The notes: generated by a model not told the origin, from the sequence alone. Shown: positions 17,340 to 28,757, counted from the stretch's first letter. The stretch: DNA of 64,000 nt from Mesorhizobium sp. ES1-4 (GCF_020164745.1 NZ_JAIUGV010000002.1:124001-188000); one strand, 5' to 3'. Program-made: numbers and translations.

Positions 17340-18230
17340 TCAGGCCTTTTCGAGCGCGACCGGAATGACGTCGACAGCCTGCTCGCCAGCCTGTCCGCCA
17401 GTGGTCTTCAGCACGCCGACGATCGGCGCGACGTCGGAATAGTCGCGGCCAAAGCCGACAGTGATATGGTCGTTGCTGGCCCGCATGCCGTTGGTCGGGT
17501 CGAACTCCTGCCAGCCGGCGTCACGCCCGCACCAGACCTTGACCCAGGCATGCATGGCATCCGCACCTTCCAGCCGGGGCTTGCCCTTAGGCGGAATGGT
17601 ACGCAGGAAACCGCTGACATAGCCGGCCGGAATGCCGAGTCCGCGCAGCCCGGCGATCATGATGTGCGAGAAATCCTGGCAGACGCCCCGCTTCAGCCGG
17701 AAGGCATCGCTGGCCCGGGTCCGCACCGTGGTCGCCTCGCCGTCATAGGTGAACTCTTGGTGGATCCGGTCGCACAGGTTCATCGCCGTCCCCGCGGCCG
17801 AGTTTCCGATGCTGTCATGCGCGAATGCGGTGATCGCCGCATCGATGCTCGCATGGCTGCTGGCGGCCAGGAAATGGTGCGGCGAGGCGGGCGCCAGGGA
17901 CCGCACGGCGGCCAGTTCCCGCGTGAGGCGGCCGATATCGGGCGACACGTCGAGCCCGGCCTCGGGCCGCGACACCGAAATGCGCGCGCTCATTCTTATG
18001 TCGAGCGTATCATGCGCGTCGCGAAAGGCGATCGAGGTGACGTTGTTGCCGAAAAAGTCGGTGAAGTCGCATCGTTCATTGGGCGCCGGCTCAAAGGATA
18101 GTGAAGCTGCGATGACGCGTTGCACGCCACCAATGGTCGGCGGCAGCACCCGCACCTGATGTCGGCCGCCGCCGGCGGCGGCGGCGTAGTCGTAATGGAG
18201 CAGAAGCCGGATGTCGTACAGCATGGCCAT
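17340..18230 (-). CDS. Transglutaminase-like cysteine protein, N-terminal TG domain type
   Basis: A 296-residue transglutaminase-like protein. The Cys-His-Asp triad is Cys184 in RGVCQDFSH, His227 in AMHAWVKVW and Asp244 in EFDPTNG. The N-terminal beta-rich region (residues 1-100, HYDYAAAAGGGRHQVRVLPP) is the usual bacterial transglutaminase N-domain. There is no signal peptide, so it acts in the cytoplasm. It is the last gene of a three-gene operon, six bases after the ATP-grasp/alpha-E gene. Relatives may act as amidases or peptidases rather than crosslinkers. A role in trimming or transferring the product of the neighbouring amidoligases is an inference. Confidence 0.88.
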   Translation of the reverse strand: MAMLYDIRLLLHYDYAAAAGGGRHQVRVLPPTIGGVQRVIAASLSFEPAPNERCDFTDFFGNNVTSIAFRDAHDTLDIRMSARISVSRPEAGLDVSPDIGRLTRELAAVRSLAPASPHHFLAASSHASIDAAITAFAHDSIGNSAAGTAMNLCDRIHQEFTYDGEATTVRTRASDAFRLKRGVCQDFSHIMIAGLRGLGIPAGYVSGFLRTIPPKGKPRLEGADAMHAWVKVWCGRDAGWQEFDPTNGMRASNDHITVGFGRDYSDVAPIVGVLKTTGGQAGEQAVDVIPVALEKA

Positions 18231-18236
18231 TGCTTT

Positions 18237-20648
18237 CTAGCCGAAATAGGCCCTGGCGAGGCTGTTGTAGAGGCCGCCGATTTCCCCGGCGAGATCGTTC
18301 AGCGCCTTCGTCGTCATGTCAGCCGGCTCCTTGATGGCGATGGCCGTGTTGAGCTGCAGGATCTCCTTGGCCGCCGCCGACACGTGTCCCTCGCCGCCGG
18401 TCGCCGGCAACAGCCCTATCTCGGCCTTCAGCCTTTCCAATTGAAACAGGATCGAGCGTGGATTGAGGGGATCGAGCGCCAGGAGATCGATCACCGTGTG
18501 CCGGCCGGCCTGCACCGGATACTGCCGGCGATGGGTCATGACGCTGTCGCCGATCTCGAGCATCATGTCCAGCGCCCCTTCCGGCGCCTTGCTGCTGGTC
18601 AGTCGGGCCAGCGTGCTGGCGATCTGGATGCCGCGCTCCAGCCGCCGGCCGATCTCGAGGAAGCGCCAGCCGGCGAAACGGTACATGTTCTCGTGCAGCA
18701 GGCCGGAAAACCCGGCAAGCTTGCGCAGGATGACGGTCATGGCCCGCGTCGCGTCGTCGCCGGGCGCCACGGTGGTGGCGAACTGATGGATGGTCTTCGA
18801 CAGATCCTTGAGCGCCAGCCAGCCATCCGGCGAGAAACGATCGCGGATCTGACCGGCGCTGTACACGGCGCTGTCGAGCGTGCCGATCAATCCTGGCGGG
18901 ATCGCCGTCCCGACATCGATGCCGAACGGTTCGAGATGGTCCCTGACATCGGCAAGCAGCGGCATGTCAGGATCGGATGTTTCGGCGAGGCGCACATGAT
19001 AGGCGCGCAGGATGCGTACGGTGTCTTCCGAGCGTTCGATGTAGCGGCCGAGCCAGGTCAGATTTTCCGCCGCGCGGCTGGGCAGGCTACCCGGCCTGGT
19101 GCGGCTGAAGCTGTCGCCCTCCTGCGGCAGCAGCGTCTCGCGCTCGACTGGTCTGTCGCTGACCACCCAGACATCGGCCGCCTGGCCGCCGCGCTGCATG
19201 GCGATCGCCGTCGGGTCGAGCGACAGGCCGACGCGGGCGAAACCGCCCGGCATCACCGTCCATCCCTCGGGCGTGCGCGCCAGATAGACGCGCAGGCTCG
19301 CCGGCCGGGGCTCCAGCCAGCCGCCGACATAGACGGGTGTCGTCGAAAGCGTCACCGCTTCCTGGCCGACAAAGGCCTCGCCGTCGCGTTCGATGCGCGC
19401 CACCAGCTCGGCGCGTTCCCCGGCCGACAGCGCCGAACCGAGCTTCGTCTGTCCGTCATCCTCGAAGGCAAGTCTTGTCGACAGCGCGGGGCCGACCACC
19501 ATGCGGTCGATATTGGCGAGCACGTGCGCGCGCTCCGTCTCCTGCCCGCACCACCATGTCGCCACACTGGGCAAAAGCAGCTCCTCACCCCACAATTCGC
19601 GGGCGATCTTGGGCAGAAAGGCAAGCAGCGCACGCGTCTCCATCAGGCCCGATCCCAGCGCATTGACGGTGGAAACCGTGCCCTGCCGGATCGCTTCCAC
19701 CAGTCCTGGAGTGCCGATCTGCGAATCCGGGCGCAGTTCGAGCGGATCGGCGAAGGCGGCATCGAGCCGCCGCCACAGCACGCCGATCGGCATCAGGCCC
19801 GACACGGTGCGCACCATCAGCCTGCCGCCGGAAACGGTCAGATCCTCGCCTTCGAGCAACATGATGCCGAGATAGCGGGCGATATAGGCGTGTTCGTAGT
19901 AGGTTTCGTTGAGCGGTCCCGGCGTCAGGATGGCGACGCGGCCATCGCTTTCCTTTGCCATGCCGATCAGTGCGTCGCGGAAGCGACGGAAGAAGCCGGC
20001 AAGCCGGTGCACATGCATCTCGCCATAGATGTCGGACAGCGCGCGCGTGGTGGCGACGCGGTTCTCCAGCGCGAAGCCCGCGCCCGAAGGCGCCTGCGTG
20101 CGGTCGCCCAGCACCCACCAGCGGCCGTCCGGGCCGCGGCCGAGTTCGAAGGCACAGAAATGCAGGAAATGCCCGCCGGCCGGTCTGGTGCCGACCACGG
20201 GCCGCAAATATTCAGGGCTCGCCGCGATCAGCCCTGCCGGCAGGATGCCTTTCTCGACCAGCCGGCTCCGTCCATGGATATCGGCGACAATTTCCTCGAG
20301 CAGGTCGGCGCGCTGCACCAAACCGGCGCTGATCACCTGCCACTCGCTGTCATCGATGAGCACGGGAATATGCGCCAGCGGCCATTCACGCTCGTTGGCT
20401 CCCGCCTTGTCATAGACGCGGTAGTAGACACCGGCATCGCGCAGATACTGGTCGGCGCGGGCGAAGCGCTGGCCGAGCTTTTCAGCCCCGAGTTCGTCCA
20501 GCGCTTCGACGAAATGCTTCCAGACCGGGCGGGGATTGCCCGACGCGTCGACCATCTCGTCGACGACGCCGTCGATCGGCTGGTAGTGCTCCAGCAGGCT
20601 GTGGGCCTGCGGTTTGCCGCGCACCCTTTTGTGATTCCCCTTTGCCAT
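18237..20648 (-). CDS. Circularly permuted ATP-grasp / alpha-E domain fusion protein
   Basis: An 803-residue two-domain protein. Residues about 60-470 form a circularly permuted ATP-grasp ligase with conserved blocks such as EIVADIHGRSRLVEKGILPA, RTQAPSGAGFALENR and LTPGPLNETYYEHAYIAR. Residues about 490-800 form an alpha-E domain (helical, with ENLTWLGRYIERSEDTVRIL and RFLEIGRRLERGIQ). ATP-grasp enzymes of this group are predicted to join a carboxylate to an amine. The alpha-E domain always accompanies them and is of unknown function. The gene lies between the transglutaminase/DUF2126 gene and the second transglutaminase with gaps of six bases, clearly one operon. Confidence 0.9.
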   Translation of the reverse strand: MAKGNHKRVRGKPQAHSLLEHYQPIDGVVDEMVDASGNPRPVWKHFVEALDELGAEKLGQRFARADQYLRDAGVYYRVYDKAGANEREWPLAHIPVLIDDSEWQVISAGLVQRADLLEEIVADIHGRSRLVEKGILPAGLIAASPEYLRPVVGTRPAGGHFLHFCAFELGRGPDGRWWVLGDRTQAPSGAGFALENRVATTRALSDIYGEMHVHRLAGFFRRFRDALIGMAKESDGRVAILTPGPLNETYYEHAYIARYLGIMLLEGEDLTVSGGRLMVRTVSGLMPIGVLWRRLDAAFADPLELRPDSQIGTPGLVEAIRQGTVSTVNALGSGLMETRALLAFLPKIARELWGEELLLPSVATWWCGQETERAHVLANIDRMVVGPALSTRLAFEDDGQTKLGSALSAGERAELVARIERDGEAFVGQEAVTLSTTPVYVGGWLEPRPASLRVYLARTPEGWTVMPGGFARVGLSLDPTAIAMQRGGQAADVWVVSDRPVERETLLPQEGDSFSRTRPGSLPSRAAENLTWLGRYIERSEDTVRILRAYHVRLAETSDPDMPLLADVRDHLEPFGIDVGTAIPPGLIGTLDSAVYSAGQIRDRFSPDGWLALKDLSKTIHQFATTVAPGDDATRAMTVILRKLAGFSGLLHENMYRFAGWRFLEIGRRLERGIQIASTLARLTSSKAPEGALDMMLEIGDSVMTHRRQYPVQAGRHTVIDLLALDPLNPRSILFQLERLKAEIGLLPATGGEGHVSAAAKEILQLNTAIAIKEPADMTTKALNDLAGEIGGLYNSLARAYFG

Positions 20649-20654
20649 GTCGGA

Positions 20655-23600
20655 TCACAGTCTTGGTGGGCGCCTAAGGTCAAGGGTCATCGGGAAATCT
20701 TCCGCCGGCTGCTCCTCGCGAAGCACATAGCCGGACGGCGTATGGCCGCGCGGTTCGAAGCGAGCGAGCCGCCGTGCCTCCGCTTCGTTGCCGTTGACCG
20801 GGAAAGTGTCGTAGTTGCGCCCACCGGGATGCGCGACATGGTAGACGCAGCCGCCGACCGCCCTGCCCGACCAGCGGTCGTATATGTCGAACACCAGCGG
20901 CGTGTTGACCGGCAACGCGGGATGCAGGCCCGAAGCCGGCTGCCAGGCCTTGAAGCGTACGCCCGCCACCGCGACCTCCCGGTTGTCCGTGACCTTCATC
21001 GGCACGATGCGCCCGTTGCAGACGATCGCATGACGCTCTGGATTGAGGCCTTCGGTCTTGACCTGCAGCCTCTCGACCGAGGAATCGACGAAGCGTACCG
21101 TGCCGCCGATCGCGCCCTGCTCGCCCATCACATGCCATGGCTCCAGCGCCTGCCTGAGCTCCAGCTTGATGCCGGCATGCTGGACTTCGCCGCAGAAGGG
21201 AAAGCGGAACTCGAGCTGGGCGTCGAACCATTCGGGACGGAACTCGAAACCATTGAGCTTGAGGTCGTCGAGCACGTCGAGAAAGTCCGCCCAGACGTAG
21301 TGCGGCAGCATGAAACGGTCATGCAGCGAGGTGCCCCAACGCACGAAACGGCCGTCGAGCGGGCTCTTCCACGCGCGTGCGATGATGGCGCGCACCAGCA
21401 ATTGCTGCGCCAGCGACATTCGTGCATTGGGCGGCATCTCGAATCCGCGAAACTCCACCAGGCCCAGCCGACCGGTCGGGCCATCCGGCGAGAACAGCTT
21501 GTCGATGCAGATCTCCGAGCGATGCGTATTCCCGGTGACGTCGGTCAACAGATTGCGGAACAGGCGGTCGACCAGCCATGGCAGGGGTGGATTGCCCTGG
21601 TCGGGATGCGGCACCTGCGCCATCGCGATCTCAAGCTCGTACAGCGAATCGTGCCGCGCCTCGTCGAAGCGTGGCGCCTGGCTGGTCGGGCCGATGAACA
21701 GGCCTGAGAACAGATAGGACAGCGACGGATGCCGCTGCCATTGCAGCACCAGGCTCTTCAACAGATCGGGCCGGCGCAGGAACGGGCTGTCATTGGGCGT
21801 CGCGCCGCCGACGACCACATGGTTGCCGCCGCCGGTGCCGGTGTGGCGGCCATCGATCATGAACTTGTCGGCGCCAAGCCGCGTCTGCCGCGCCTCCTCA
21901 TAGATCGCCGTCGTCGTCGCCACGCAATCCTGCCAGTTCGAGGCGGGATGAATGTTGACCTCGATGACGCCGGGATCGGGTGCGACGCGAATGACATTGA
22001 GGCGCGGATCATGCGGCGGGCCATAGCCCTCAATATGCACGGGAAGGCCAATCGCCTTTGCCGCGTTCTCGGCCGCCGCGACGAGCTCGAGATAATCCTC
22101 GAGCGCCTCGACCGGCGGCATGAAAACGCACAGCCTGCCGTCACGCGGTTCGACCGAAAGTGCCGTGCGCACCGCGCCGCCGATCTCGGTGATCTCCTGC
22201 TCGACCCGCTCCTGCTGGCCGGTCGCCGCCGTGAAGAACGCCGCCTGCTGGCGGCGGGCCATTTCGTCGGCACCTTCCAGTTCGGCCGGAGCGGCCGAAG
22301 GCAAGATCGCTTCCCGCGCGGCCAGCGGGCCACGCGGCAGCGACGGATCGACAGGCACGATGTAGGGAAACTGCGCCGGCGGCACGTAGGGCAGCGTTCC
22401 CAGCGGCAAACGGTAGCCGACCGGGGAATCGCCGGGCACCAGGAACAGCCGGCCGCGCCGCGTCTTCCATCTCTCCGAACGCCAGCGCGGCTCGGACGCC
22501 TGGCTGTTCCAGCGCTGCACCGGCAACACATAGCCGGATGGCTTGGTCAGCCCGCGCTCGAAGACACGCGCCATGCGGCTGCGTTCCTCCGGATCTTCGA
22601 GCTTCGAATTGGACGGATCGACATTGTCGGGCAACTTGCCTTCCTTGAGCAGCCATTCCGCTGGATCCTCATAGGCTTCGCTGACCATGGAGGTGTCGAT
22701 GCCGAGTTCGCCGGCGATCGCCGTAAGCAGGCTTTCGGCCTGTTTAGGCCCGATATCGGCCGAGCTTTTTTCCCGCGCGATCAGCGACGGGTCGCTCCAT
22801 ACCGGCTGGCCGTCGGCGCGCCAGTAAAGCGAGAACGTCCAGCGCGGCAGGCTTTCACCGGGATACCATTTGCCCTGACCATAGTGGAGGAACCCGCCCG
22901 GCGCGAAGCGTTCCCGCAGTTTTCTGATCAGCGCATCGGCCTTTTCGCGCTTGGTCGGGCCGACGGCGGCGGTGTTCCATTCGGCGGATTCGAAATCGTC
23001 GATCGACACGAAGGTCGGCTCGCCGCCCATGGTCAGCCTGACATCCCCGTCATTCAACGCCGCGTCGACCTTGTTGCCGAGCGCATCGAGTGCCTGCCAG
23101 CTTTCATCCGAGAACGGCTTGGTGATGCGCGGATGCTCGGCGATGCGATCGACCCGCATCTCGAAGCCGAACTCGACATTGGCAAAGCTCGCCATGCCGG
23201 AGATCGGCGCCGCATTGCCGAAATGCGGCGTTGCGGCCAGCGGCACATGGCTTTCGCCGGTGAGCAGGCCGGAGGTCGGGTCGAAGCCGATCCATCCGGC
23301 ACCGGGCAGATAGACCTCGCACCAGGCATGCAGGTCGGTGAAATCGACTGGTGTGCCGGCCGGCCCATCGAGCGCGACGAGATCGGGCTTGAGCTGGATC
23401 AGATAGCCCGAGACAAAGCGCGCGGCGATGCCGAGATTGCGCAGGATCTGCACCAGCAGCCAGCTCGAATCCCGGCACGAGCCCTTGCCGGCGGCGAGCG
23501 TTTCCTCAGGCGAGAAGACGCCGGTCTCCATGCGTACGATGTAGGCGATCTCGCGCTGCAGCCGCGCATTGAGATCGACGAGGAAATTGACCGTGTTGGG

Positions 23601-24014
23601 CGCGCTGCGCCCGACGGTCCTCAAAAATGCCGACAGCAACGGACCCGCCGGTTCAGGCGTGCGGTAGATGGCCAGATCGTCCCTGATTTCCTCGGGATAA
23701 TCGAACGGGAATGTCTCGGCCGACGGTTCGACGAAGAAGTCGAACGGATTGTAGACCGTCATGTCGGCGACGAGGTCGACCTCGATCTTTAATTCCGTCA
23801 CCGGCTCGGGGAAGACGAAACGGGCAAGGAAGTTGCCGTAGGGGTCCTGCTGCAGATTGACGAAGTGGTTCGCCGGCTCGACCTTGAGCGAATGACTCAA
23901 CACCTTGGTGCGGGAATGCGGCGCCGGCTGCAGCCTGATCACCTGGGGACCGAGAACCACCGGCCGGTCGTATTTGTAGTGGGTCAGGTGGTAGACGGCT
24001 GCCAGAATTGCCAT
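20655..24014 (-). CDS. Transglutaminase / DUF2126 (COOH-NH2 ligase-like) fusion protein
   Basis: A 1119-residue fusion. Residues 1-290 are a transglutaminase domain with Cys180 in [10 protein letters not shown], His229 in DLHAWCEVY and Asp245 in GFDPTSG. The remaining 800 residues are DUF2126, with blocks such as [43 protein letters not shown] and [22 protein letters not shown]2126 has been predicted to be related to glutamine-synthetase-like carboxylate-amine ligases. It is the first gene of the three-gene operon. The expected chemistry is ATP-driven amide bond formation and its reversal or transfer, on an unknown peptide or metabolite. No Anbu-type proteasome gene, a partner in some relatives, is next to it. 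Confidence 0.9.
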   Translation of the reverse strand: MAILAAVYHLTHYKYDRPVVLGPQVIRLQPAPHSRTKVLSHSLKVEPANHFVNLQQDPYGNFLARFVFPEPVTELKIEVDLVADMTVYNPFDFFVEPSAETFPFDYPEEIRDDLAIYRTPEPAGPLLSAFLRTVGRSAPNTVNFLVDLNARLQREIAYIVRMETGVFSPEETLAAGKGSCRDSSWLLVQILRNLGIAARFVSGYLIQLKPDLVALDGPAGTPVDFTDLHAWCEVYLPGAGWIGFDPTSGLLTGESHVPLAATPHFGNAAPISGMASFANVEFGFEMRVDRIAEHPRITKPFSDESWQALDALGNKVDAALNDGDVRLTMGGEPTFVSIDDFESAEWNTAAVGPTKREKADALIRKLRERFAPGGFLHYGQGKWYPGESLPRWTFSLYWRADGQPVWSDPSLIAREKSSADIGPKQAESLLTAIAGELGIDTSMVSEAYEDPAEWLLKEGKLPDNVDPSNSKLEDPEERSRMARVFERGLTKPSGYVLPVQRWNSQASEPRWRSERWKTRRGRLFLVPGDSPVGYRLPLGTLPYVPPAQFPYIVPVDPSLPRGPLAAREAILPSAAPAELEGADEMARRQQAAFFTAATGQQERVEQEITEIGGAVRTALSVEPRDGRLCVFMPPVEALEDYLELVAAAENAAKAIGLPVHIEGYGPPHDPRLNVIRVAPDPGVIEVNIHPASNWQDCVATTTAIYEEARQTRLGADKFMIDGRHTGTGGGNHVVVGGATPNDSPFLRRPDLLKSLVLQWQRHPSLSYLFSGLFIGPTSQAPRFDEARHDSLYELEIAMAQVPHPDQGNPPLPWLVDRLFRNLLTDVTGNTHRSEICIDKLFSPDGPTGRLGLVEFRGFEMPPNARMSLAQQLLVRAIIARAWKSPLDGRFVRWGTSLHDRFMLPHYVWADFLDVLDDLKLNGFEFRPEWFDAQLEFRFPFCGEVQHAGIKLELRQALEPWHVMGEQGAIGGTVRFVDSSVERLQVKTEGLNPERHAIVCNGRIVPMKVTDNREVAVAGVRFKAWQPASGLHPALPVNTPLVFDIYDRWSGRAVGGCVYHVAHPGGRNYDTFPVNGNEAEARRLARFEPRGHTPSGYVLREEQPAEDFPMTLDLRRPPRL

Positions 24015-24220
24015 GGGACCCCGGAATTCAGCGTTTCAAACGAACACTAGACCCTGACACAGATAGCAGCCGATCTCCAAGCGGATGTTGCGGTGCACCC
24101 AATCGAACCCATTGTTTCGTCTCCCCGAGCAGGTCGAAGGCGGTCCTCAATCGCGCAGACTTTGTAGCAACGCGATCAGTAATCCATTCAGGTGCGAATT
24201 GCCTTGCGGCACTGCCTGGC

Positions 24221-25417
24221 TCAGAAGAACGCCTGTATCCCCGTCTGAGCGCGCCCCAGGATCAGCGCGTGCACGTCATGCGTGCCTTCGTAGGTGTTGA
24301 CGGTCTCCAGATTTTGCGCATGACGCATGACGTGGTAGCCGATCTGGATGCCGTTGCCGCCATGCATGTCGCGGGCCTGGCGGGCGATGTCGAGCGCCTT
24401 GCCGCAATTGTTGCGCTTGACGATCGAGATCATTTCCGGCGCCATCTTGCCCTCGTCGAGCAGCCGACCGACGCGCAAGGATGCCTGCAGCCCAAGCGCG
24501 ATCTCGGTCTGCATGTCGGCGAGCTTCTTCTGGTAGAGCTGCGTGCCGGCCAGCGGCTTGCCGAACTGCTTGCGGTCGAGGCCATACCGCCGAGCGCGCT
24601 GCCAGCAATCTTCCGCCGCGCCCATCGAGCCCCATGAGATGCCGTAGCGGGCCCGGTTGAGGCAACCGAACGGGCCGCCGAGGCCCTTGGCGTTGGGCAG
24701 CAACGCGTCCTCGCCGACCTCGACGCCTTCCATCACCACTTCACCGGTGATCGACGCCCGCAGCGACAGCTTGCCGCCGATCTTCGGCGCCGACAGCCCC
24801 TTCATGCCTTTCTCCAGCACGAAACCGCGGATCTCGTCCTTGCCGTTCTCGCCCTTCACCTTCGCCCAGACGACGAACACGTCGGCGACCGGCGCGTTGG
24901 AAATCCACATCTTGGAGCCGGTCAGCTTGTAGCCGCTGGCGGTCTTTTCCGCGCGCGTCTTCATGCCGCCGGGGTCGGAGCCGGCATCCGGCTCGGTCAG
25001 CCCGAAGCAGCCGATCCATTCGCCGCTGGCGAGCTTGGGCAGGTACTTCCTGCGCTGTTCATCCGAGCCATAGGCATGGATCGGATACATCACCAGCGAC
25101 GACTGCACCGACATCATCGAGCGATAGCCGGAATCGACGCGTTCGACTTCCCGCGCGACCAGCCCGTAGGTGACATAGTTGGCGCCGAGGCCGCCGAACT
25201 CCTCGGGAATGGTGATGCCGAGCAGGCCGGCCTCGCCCATCTCGCGGAAGATCGCCGTGTCGAACGTCTCGTTGAGATAGGCCTCCTCGATGCGCGGCAC
25301 GAGCTTGTCGGCGGCAAAGGCGGCCGCACCGTCGCGCACCATGCGTTCGTCTTCCGAAAGCTGGTCCTCGATCAGGAACGGGTCTTCCCAGACGAATGCA
25401 TTCTTGTCGGCGGCCAT
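24221..25417 (-). CDS. gcdH: Glutaryl-CoA dehydrogenase
   Basis: An FAD-dependent acyl-CoA dehydrogenase that oxidises and decarboxylates glutaryl-CoA to crotonyl-CoA in lysine and tryptophan catabolism. The C-terminal signature [20 protein letters not shown] is diagnostic of this subgroup, with the catalytic Glu at about residue 377. Other family blocks are [20 protein letters not shown] and [23 protein letters not shown] at 25417 ([14 protein letters not shown]) gives 398 residues, the usual length; a longer frame to 25501 runs into the promoter region. A LysR gene is divergent from it, as with the gcdH regulator GcdR in Pseudomonas. Confidence 0.92.
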   Translation of the reverse strand: MAADKNAFVWEDPFLIEDQLSEDERMVRDGAAAFAADKLVPRIEEAYLNETFDTAIFREMGEAGLLGITIPEEFGGLGANYVTYGLVAREVERVDSGYRSMMSVQSSLVMYPIHAYGSDEQRRKYLPKLASGEWIGCFGLTEPDAGSDPGGMKTRAEKTASGYKLTGSKMWISNAPVADVFVVWAKVKGENGKDEIRGFVLEKGMKGLSAPKIGGKLSLRASITGEVVMEGVEVGEDALLPNAKGLGGPFGCLNRARYGISWGSMGAAEDCWQRARRYGLDRKQFGKPLAGTQLYQKKLADMQTEIALGLQASLRVGRLLDEGKMAPEMISIVKRNNCGKALDIARQARDMHGGNGIQIGYHVMRHAQNLETVNTYEGTHDVHALILGRAQTGIQAFF

Positions 25418-25484
25418 GGCTTGTCGATCCTTGAGACAGGTGGAGCCCGGCTTATCGGCCCGTGGCCTGAAAAAATCAAACGAA

Positions 25485-25502
25485 ATTGCTTCACCGATCA
25501 AT
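25485..25502. promoter_or_regulatory. Candidate LysR operator between gcdH and its divergent regulator
   Basis: ATTG-N10-CAAT forms an interrupted palindrome in the 103-bp divergent region, 18 bp before the LysR start and 68 bp before gcdH. It resembles a LysR box in symmetry, but the exact T-N11-A spacing is not met. Confidence 0.3.
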
Positions 25503-25520
25503 GAGCGTTAGGAATGGATC

Positions 25521-26432
25521 ATGAGTGTCCAGCGCCGCCTTCTGCCCAATATCAGTGCCCTTGCCGCCTTCGAGGCGGTGGCCCGACTCGGCTCCTTCAC
25601 CGCCGCCGCGCAGGAGCTTGACCTAACCCAGGGCGCGGTCAGCCGGCAGATCAGGCTTCTGGAGGATCAGTTCGGCCGCCGACTGTTCGAGCGCGATAGC
25701 CGCAACGTCCGTTTGTCGACAGCGGGCGAAATCTACGCCGAGGCGGTGCGTTCAGCGCTTGGCCAATTGCGGGATGCGGCGCTCGGATTGATGAGCAATC
25801 GGCATAGCGGCATCCTAAACCTGGCTATTTTGCCGACCTTCGGCACGCGCTGGCTGATGCCGATGATCCCCGATTTCGCCGAGAGCAATCCCGACGTCAC
25901 CATCAACTTCGTCACCCGCGTCGGCCGCTTCGACTTCGCCAGGGAGAGGCTCGATGCGGCCATCCACTACGGCCTGCCGGACTGGCCGGAAGCCGACTCG
26001 ACGCTGCTGGTGCGTGAGACGGTGGCGCCGGTGGTGTCACCCGAATTCCTCGCCGGCCGCGCCATCGCCTCACCGGCCGATATCGGCCGCCTGCCGCTGC
26101 TGCACATGGCGACGCGCCCCGGCGCCTGGACGGAATGGTTCGAGCATCAGGGCCTGAGCGCACCGACCGGGCCCAGCATGCAGTTCGAGCAGTTCGGCAC
26201 CGCCGCCCAGGCCTGCATGGCGGGGCTCGGCGTGGCGCTCCTGCCGCTGCTTCTCATCGAGGGCGAATTACAGCGCGGCCAGCTTGTGCCGGCGCCCGGC
26301 CAGCCGATGCAAAGCCGCAGCGCCTACTACCTCGTCGTTCCCCACGACAAGCGCGGCTATCCACCGGCTGCCAGTTTTCGAGACTGGCTGCTAAGCCAGC
26401 TTGAGAAGGAGCCGGCTGTTCTGGCGTGGTAG
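25521..26432 (+). CDS. LysR-family transcriptional regulator (GcdR-like)
   Basis: A 303-residue LysR regulator. The winged helix-turn-helix is at residues 10-68 (AALAAFEAVARLGSFTAAAQ, LDLTQGAVSRQIRLLEDQFG, RLFERDSR). The C-terminal periplasmic-binding-like effector domain includes LAILPTFGTRWLMPMIPDF and GLGVALLPLLLIEGEL. It is closest in type to GcvA-like regulators. It is divergent from glutaryl-CoA dehydrogenase across a 103-bp gap, the standard arrangement for a LysR regulator and its target, so control of gcdH by glutarate or a related acid is likely. A short AGGA ribosome binding site precedes the ATG. Confidence 0.9.
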   Translation: MSVQRRLLPNISALAAFEAVARLGSFTAAAQELDLTQGAVSRQIRLLEDQFGRRLFERDSRNVRLSTAGEIYAEAVRSALGQLRDAALGLMSNRHSGILNLAILPTFGTRWLMPMIPDFAESNPDVTINFVTRVGRFDFARERLDAAIHYGLPDWPEADSTLLVRETVAPVVSPEFLAGRAIASPADIGRLPLLHMATRPGAWTEWFEHQGLSAPTGPSMQFEQFGTAAQACMAGLGVALLPLLLIEGELQRGQLVPAPGQPMQSRSAYYLVVPHDKRGYPPAASFRDWLLSQLEKEPAVLAW

Positions 26433-28757
26433 CTACTTCCGCTTCAGCGCGTCCGCCAGCGCCGCGCCGAATGCGCCTTGCTGGGCCGGCCGCTCCGGCT
26501 GGCGCTGCGGCGCCGGCGAGCGTGGCGCCGGCCTGCCGCCGCCATTGTCGCGCGGCCCGCCCTTCGACGCGCCGCCCTCGCCGGCATCCCTGCGCATGGA
26601 GAGCCCGATGCGCTTGCGCTTGATGTCGACATCGACGACACGCACCTTGACCACGTCGCCGGCCTTGACCACCTCATGCGCGTCCTTGATGAAACGATCG
26701 GCCAACTGCGAGACATGCACCAACCCGTCCTGGTGCACGCCGATATCGACGAAAGCGCCGAAGGCGGCGACGTTGGTGACGGTGCCTTCCAGCAGCATGC
26801 CGGGTTTCAGATCCTTGATGTCGTCGACGCCATCGGCGAAGGTCGCTGTCTTGAAGCCGGGACGCGGGTCGCGGCCGGGCTTTTCCAGCTCGGCGAGAAT
26901 ATCGCGCACCGTCGGCAGGCCGAAACGCTCGTCGACGAAGACGCGCGGGTCGAGCGCCTTGAGTGCAGCGCTGTCGCCCATCAGCGCACGCACATCGCGG
27001 CCACAGGCGGCGACGATCTTCTTGGCGACGCCATAGGCTTCCGGATGTACAGACGAGGCATCGAGCGGCTCGCTGCCATTGGCAATGCGCAGGAACCCGG
27101 CGGACTGTTCGAACGCGCGCGGCCCAAGCCGTGCCACCTTCAGCAGATCCTTGCGGCTGGCGAATGGGCCGCTCGCATCGCGATGCGCGACAATGGCTTC
27201 GGCGAGCGAGGCCCCAAGGCCCGAAACGCGCGCCAGCAACGGCGCCGAGGCGGTGTTGAGGTCGACGCCGACGGCGTTAACGGCGTCCTCGACAACAGCC
27301 TCCAGCGAGCGGCCGAGCCGGTACTGGTCGACATCGTGCTGGTACTGGCCGACGCCGATCGACTTCGGTTCGATCTTGACCAGTTCGGCCAGCGGATCCT
27401 GCAGCCGCCTCGCGATCGACACCGCGCCGCGCAACGACACGTCAAGGCCGGGGAATTCGGCCGCAGCGGCCGCCGAGGCCGAATAGACCGAGGCTCCTGC
27501 CTCGCTGACGATCACCTTGAGCGGCTTGGGGCCTGCCCCCGCGGACATGTCCGAAAGCATGTCCGCCACCAGCTTTTCGGTTTCGCGGCTGCCGGTGCCG
27601 TTGCCGATCGAAATCAGCTCCACCTTGTGCTGGCGGATCAGCGCGGCAAGTTCCGCCTGCGTGCCGCGCACATCGTTCCTGGGCGGAAACGGGTAGACCG
27701 TCGTCGTCGCCACCAGCTTTCCGGTGCCATCGACCACCGCGACCTTGACGCCAGTTCGGATGCCGGGATCGAGCCCCATGGTCGGCCGCGAGCCGGCGGG
27801 GGCCGCCAGCAGCAGATCCTTGAGGTTGCGGGCAAAGACATGGATCGCCTCTTCCTCGGCTCGCTCGCGCAGGTCGCGCATCAGATCGAGCGTCAGGTGC
27901 AGCGACAGTTTTATCCGCCAGGTCCAGCCGGCGACGTCCATCAGCCAGCGGTCGCCGGGCAAGCTGCCGCCGATGGCATAGGCATTGGCGATCATCCGCT
28001 CGACCGGTTTAACCGGCGAGGTGTCATCCGCGTCGACCTCGATGTCGAGCGACAGCACTTCCTCGTTGCGGCCGCGCAACATGGCCAGCGCGCGGTGGCT
28101 TGGCACATTTGCCCAGCGCTCGATATGGTCGAAATAGTCCGAGAATTTCGCACCGGCCTCCTGCTTGCCGTCGACCACCCTGGCGCGCAGGAAGGCGCGC
28201 TCCTTCATGTAGCCGCGCAGCTTGCCGACCAGATCGGCGTTTTCGGCGAACTGCTCCGACAGGATGTCGCGCGCGCCTTCGAGCGCCGCCTTCGCATCGG
28301 CGACCTCGGCGGTGACATAGGCGAGCGCGACTTCCGCGGGCACCAGCGAGCGATCGTTGAGAATGGCCTCGGCCAGCGGCCCCAGCCCGCGTTCCCTGGC
28401 AATGTCGGCCTTGGTGCGGCGCTTCGGCTTGTAAGGCAGGTAGATGTCTTCCAGCTCCGCCTTGGTGGCTGCCGCCGCGATCTTGGCTTCGAGGTCCTGC
28501 GTCAGCTTGCCCTGCTCGCGGATCGAGCCCAGGATGGTGTCGCGGCGGGCGTCGAGCTCGCGCAGATAGGCAAGACGCTCGGCAAGGTCGCGCAGTTGCG
28601 TGTCGTCCAGCCCGCCAGTCACCTCCTTGCGGTAGCGCGCCACGAAGGGCACCGTCGCGCCCTCGTCGAGCAGTCCGATCGCCGCGGCCGCCTGTTCGGG
28701 CCGCGCCTTGATCTCGGCCGCGATGATGGCTGCGATGCGCTTGATGTCGGATGCCAT
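26433..28757 (-). CDS. tex: RNA-binding transcriptional accessory protein Tex
   Basis: The Tex/YhgF family consists of large nucleic-acid-binding proteins that act on transcription and RNA decay. The N-terminal helical region contains [20 protein letters not shown] followed by GLDD, and [19 protein letters not shown]. The YqgF/RNase H-like domain contains [20 protein letters not shown]. The helix-hairpin-helix part contains [17 protein letters not shown]. The C-terminal S1 RNA-binding domain is near residues 640-715 ([30 protein letters not shown]). The tail is Gly/Pro/Arg-rich. ATG at 28757 (MASDIKRIA) gives 774 residues, the family norm; the open frame continues upstream to 28838 without merit. 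Confidence 0.95.
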   Translation of the reverse strand: MASDIKRIAAIIAAEIKARPEQAAAAIGLLDEGATVPFVARYRKEVTGGLDDTQLRDLAERLAYLRELDARRDTILGSIREQGKLTQDLEAKIAAAATKAELEDIYLPYKPKRRTKADIARERGLGPLAEAILNDRSLVPAEVALAYVTAEVADAKAALEGARDILSEQFAENADLVGKLRGYMKERAFLRARVVDGKQEAGAKFSDYFDHIERWANVPSHRALAMLRGRNEEVLSLDIEVDADDTSPVKPVERMIANAYAIGGSLPGDRWLMDVAGWTWRIKLSLHLTLDLMRDLRERAEEEAIHVFARNLKDLLLAAPAGSRPTMGLDPGIRTGVKVAVVDGTGKLVATTTVYPFPPRNDVRGTQAELAALIRQHKVELISIGNGTGSRETEKLVADMLSDMSAGAGPKPLKVIVSEAGASVYSASAAAAAEFPGLDVSLRGAVSIARRLQDPLAELVKIEPKSIGVGQYQHDVDQYRLGRSLEAVVEDAVNAVGVDLNTASAPLLARVSGLGASLAEAIVAHRDASGPFASRKDLLKVARLGPRAFEQSAGFLRIANGSEPLDASSVHPEAYGVAKKIVAACGRDVRALMGDSAALKALDPRVFVDERFGLPTVRDILAELEKPGRDPRPGFKTATFADGVDDIKDLKPGMLLEGTVTNVAAFGAFVDIGVHQDGLVHVSQLADRFIKDAHEVVKAGDVVKVRVVDVDIKRKRIGLSMRRDAGEGGASKGGPRDNGGGRPAPRSPAPQRQPERPAQQGAFGAALADALKRK

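Noticed and set aside
18120..23792. Two very long plus-strand open frames (1195 and 687 codons)
   Set aside because: They are antisense shadows of the ATP-grasp and DUF2126 genes, caused by high GC at third codon positions. The minus-strand genes have clear domains and operon spacing.
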